From: Promethearchaeota archaeon
GTDB taxonomy: Archaea; Asgardarchaeota; Lokiarchaeia; Sigynarchaeales; SOKP01
Assembly: GCA_019057975.1 (NCBI GenBank)
Contig: JAHLWJ010000077.1
Location: forward strand, 1 to 16,450
DNA length: 16,450 bases
Direction: 5' to 3'
Part shown: piece after piece, positions 14,601 through 16,450 of the stretch
Layout of the letters: each line of letters starts with the position of its first letter
How positions within the stretch are numbered: the stretch's first letter is position 1
Made by a program: the position numbers and the translations under genes
Notes under the pieces: model-generated
Seen by the model: only the letters and a program-made list of their open reading frames with translations
The model's database searches: none
What the model was told of the DNA's origin: nothing

Positions 14601-15938
14601 TTAGGTGTTCAGTTTTTTTTCCTTCTCCTTCTTTTTATAGTATTGTTTAGTTTTTTTATAGAGCTTATTTATTACCTTTTCTTGTTTAATTGTCGTGCGC
14701 TTACCAGATTTTACCCATTCTATTATGTTTTTATAGAAATTTGTTTCCCATTCATTATTAACAAAACTTTTAGGATTTATCCTCGATAATTTTCTAAGTA
14801 TTATATCACGGGGTTCCTTTCCAAAGACATTTCCTAAATAGGCTTTTTTAATATCCTCTATACATCTCTCCAAGTTATTCTCAATTTCAGTTCCTACAAA
14901 CCTTAAAACTTTTATTCCAAGCTCTTGTAATTTTCTATCTATCCTTCGATCGTGAGTTAGTTGTTCAGGAATTTTTCCGTGATAAGCAAATCCATCACAA
15001 TATATTGCTACTGGTTCAAAAGGATCAGGAATAAAAAAGTCAGCTTTAGTAAAATAAGTTTCATTCTCATCTTGTTTTTGATAGTTCTCATAGATCTTAT
15101 GTTGTTGTATAAATGGAATATTATCTTCAAGCATTCCTAAACCAACTTTTTTCTCAATAGGGCTATCACATTGTTTTAAAACTTCACTAGCTATATTAGT
15201 ACTTATCAAAAATTTTTGAGCACTTCTTAAATCAATTGTAAATTGTTTATCCCTGTCTTTTGTGAATTTTTTGAGATAATTTTCGGTTTCAAGCTCTTCT
15301 CTTTTAACCTCCTTAGGATAAAAGGAAGTGTAACCTTTATCTTTTAAAAATCTATGTATTTGTTGTCCAATTTGCTGAATTATTTTGTATTGAATAAAAT
15401 CTATATCGGGGAATATCTTTTCTCCAGATTTTAATACTCTAAGTATTAATTCCTTCTTAAATGCTAAAAACAGAATTTCTACCTCTTTAATTTTGCTCTT
15501 ATCTTCGTTAAGTATAATATTACTCCTAAAAATAATTTCATTTGTCAAATCCATAAACCTGTGTAATTCGCTAATTAAATCGTTGAATTTTTCATCATCC
15601 ATTTCAATATTTTCTCTAGAGAAATAAAGTGCCCATTCTTTGGTAAAATACTCCCCGTATGTGTAACTTACACATAAAAATGGATCACCTTTTTCAAAAA
15701 TTATGAATGAATTTTTTGGATATTCAGTTTCTATATCTTTAATTATGAATTGTATGACTCGATTGTAAAATTTTGAATCAATTTCACTCCATTCTTTCCC
15801 AAGACAACAGAACTTAAACTTTTTTCCACTTCCACAAGGACATTTTTCATTTCTACCAATTTTCCTTCGCTCTGGGATTAATTTTAAATATTTTTTAAAA
15901 TGATCGGGTAATTTCTCAAAAATTTGATCTTTATTCAT
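14601..15938 (-). CDS. SEC-C plus Vsr/DUF559-like PD-(D/E)XK nuclease
   Basis: 445 aa from ATG 15938; a TTG six codons upstream (15956) is the alternative and seems weaker. Residues 33-45 are a textbook SEC-C motif (CPCGSGKKFKFCC). A helical region follows to about 255. At about 258-366 lies a restriction-endonuclease-like domain close to the Vsr/DUF559 group: DSPIEKKVGLGMLEDNIPFI with a Glu at 262, then FTKADFFIPDPFEPVAIYCD with Asp300 and Asp315 in a D-G-x-x-Y-H context, then HDRRIDRKLQELGIKVLRFV and a final EIENNLERCIEDI helix. The Lys of the classical (D/E)xK is not obvious, as in Vsr. The C-terminus is very basic (KKTKQYYKKKEKEKK), suited to DNA contact. It probably nicks or cleaves DNA. 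It is the first gene of the minus-strand nuclease cluster and has copy B of the shared element upstream. Confidence 0.8.
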   Translation of the reverse strand: MNKDQIFEKLPDHFKKYLKLIPERRKIGRNEKCPCGSGKKFKFCCLGKEWSEIDSKFYNRVIQFIIKDIETEYPKNSFIIFEKGDPFLCVSYTYGEYFTKEWALYFSRENIEMDDEKFNDLISELHRFMDLTNEIIFRSNIILNEDKSKIKEVEILFLAFKKELILRVLKSGEKIFPDIDFIQYKIIQQIGQQIHRFLKDKGYTSFYPKEVKREELETENYLKKFTKDRDKQFTIDLRSAQKFLISTNIASEVLKQCDSPIEKKVGLGMLEDNIPFIQQHKIYENYQKQDENETYFTKADFFIPDPFEPVAIYCDGFAYHGKIPEQLTHDRRIDRKLQELGIKVLRFVGTEIENNLERCIEDIKKAYLGNVFGKEPRDIILRKLSRINPKSFVNNEWETNFYKNIIEWVKSGKRTTIKQEKVINKLYKKTKQYYKKKEKEKKLNT

Positions 15939-16009
15939 AGTAATCAGCTTAGTCAATCTTAAAGATTACATTTCACTTAATATTTATTAATAAATCGAAC
16001 TATACTTCA

Positions 16010-16061
16010 TTTTTTAGCCATTACTGTTTACTTGTTAATTGAATTAATATCAAAATACTTA
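16010..16061 (-). promoter_or_regulatory. 52-bp shared upstream element, copy B
   Basis: This is the partner of 12955-13006: 46 of 52 bases identical, with the 24-base core at 16038-16061. It lies 71 bases upstream of the ATG of the SEC-C/nuclease gene (53 bases from the TTG alternative), with the core farther from the gene and the CATTACTG block nearer, as in copy A. It is likely a promoter with a common operator. Confidence 0.6.
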
Positions 16062-16301
16062 CTATCCAAATAGAGTATTAAAATTTCTTATTAATCTCGC
16101 AAGAATGAATTATTCTTATAAAATTATACACCATTGTTTTTTTATAGAGGCAAGAACACGATATTTTAAAAATGAATATTTATGATCTATAGGAATTTAA
16201 TTGGTTAAATAAAATGAAATATAACAATTTATTATTATTTTTGAAACATTATCGGTATAAGCTGATAGTAAGTAAAAATAAAATTTACTATTTGCAATTT
16301 T

Positions 16302-16361
16302 TTTGGAAAAATTTGCATTTATTTGGAAAACTTAGCATTTATTTTGGAAATTCACAATATT
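16302..16361. repeat. Degenerate 20-bp tandem repeat
   Basis: Copies at 16302-16321 and 16322-16341 (TTTGGAAAAATTTGCATTTA and TTTGGAAAACTTAGCATTTA) differ at two bases. A third, poorer copy (TTTTGGAAATTCACAATATT) follows at 16342-16361. It may be simple sequence, a set of protein-binding iterons, or slippage. There are too few copies to call an origin. Confidence 0.6.
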
Positions 16362-16450
16362 TTAATATCATTAATATTCAAATTTTTTCAAAAACAATTA
16401 TCTTATCGTTAATTGAGGAAAAATGAATTTTATTAATTGCTCAAACGACT

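Larger units (their letters stand above)
15957..16450. other. Gene-free end of window
   Basis: No convincing gene is seen. The first part holds copy B of the 52-bp element and the promoter of the nuclease gene. A plus-strand frame from 16214 to 16426 has no Shine-Dalgarno site and lies partly over a simple repeat (16302-16361), so it is not called. The remainder is A/T-rich without clear stems. Confidence 0.45.

Noticed and set aside
16214..16426. Plus-strand open frame of 70 codons at the window end
   Set aside because: Partly made of a 20-base tandem repeat and A/T-rich sequence, no ribosome binding site, composition not protein-like.

Overview
The window is AT-rich (roughly 70 percent A+T by eye) and looks archaeal, most likely from an Asgard (Lokiarchaeia-like) genome or a mobile element of one. 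The evidence is Shine-Dalgarno sites of the GGAGG/GGTGAT type, TATA boxes of the TTTATATA kind, many small AbrB, ribbon-helix-helix and winged-helix DNA-binding proteins, and above all a gene split in two (N-terminal half at 9017-9364, C-terminal half at 5655-5825). Its sequence matches, from memory, a domain common in Lokiarchaeia proteins. No database search was possible. No rRNA, tRNA, CRISPR array or transposase was seen.

Layout. (1) 1-5250 holds small, widely spaced genes: a broken fragment (9-260), an unknown 118-aa protein, a small winged-helix-like protein, a CxxC protein whose C-terminus ends in an 11-residue tandem repeat, a ribbon-helix-helix protein, a tandem AbrB protein, and a two-gene operon of a double ribbon-helix-helix protein with a protein carrying a helix-hairpin-helix and homing-endonuclease-associated repeats. 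These are typical of archaeal plasmid, virus or integrated-element cargo. (2) 5250-5750 holds decayed fragments. (3) 5789-9038 holds a divergent pair: a CHAT caspase-like protease (minus strand) and a large ApeA-like HEPN RNase (plus strand) around one shared promoter region. (4) 9017-10029 holds the N-terminal half of the split gene and an unknown helical protein directly upstream of it. (5) 10121-15956 is a minus-strand nuclease cluster of five genes: a SEC-C plus Vsr/DUF559-like nuclease, an unknown 170-aa protein translationally coupled to a second SEC-C protein, an HNH nuclease fused to TPR repeats, and an overlapping unknown protein. (6) 16060-16450 is gene-free.

Main points. The CHAT-HEPN pair appears to have been inserted, as a unit of about 3.2 kb, into the Asgard-type gene. 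The two halves lie on the same strand and in the same order, one at each edge of the cassette, and both cassette genes read out into the interrupted gene and stop within it. Together with the neighbouring nuclease cluster this looks like a defence island. A 52-bp near-identical element (46 of 52 bases) lies just upstream of both the HNH-TPR gene and the SEC-C/nuclease gene, in the same orientation, and suggests that the two transcription units are co-regulated.
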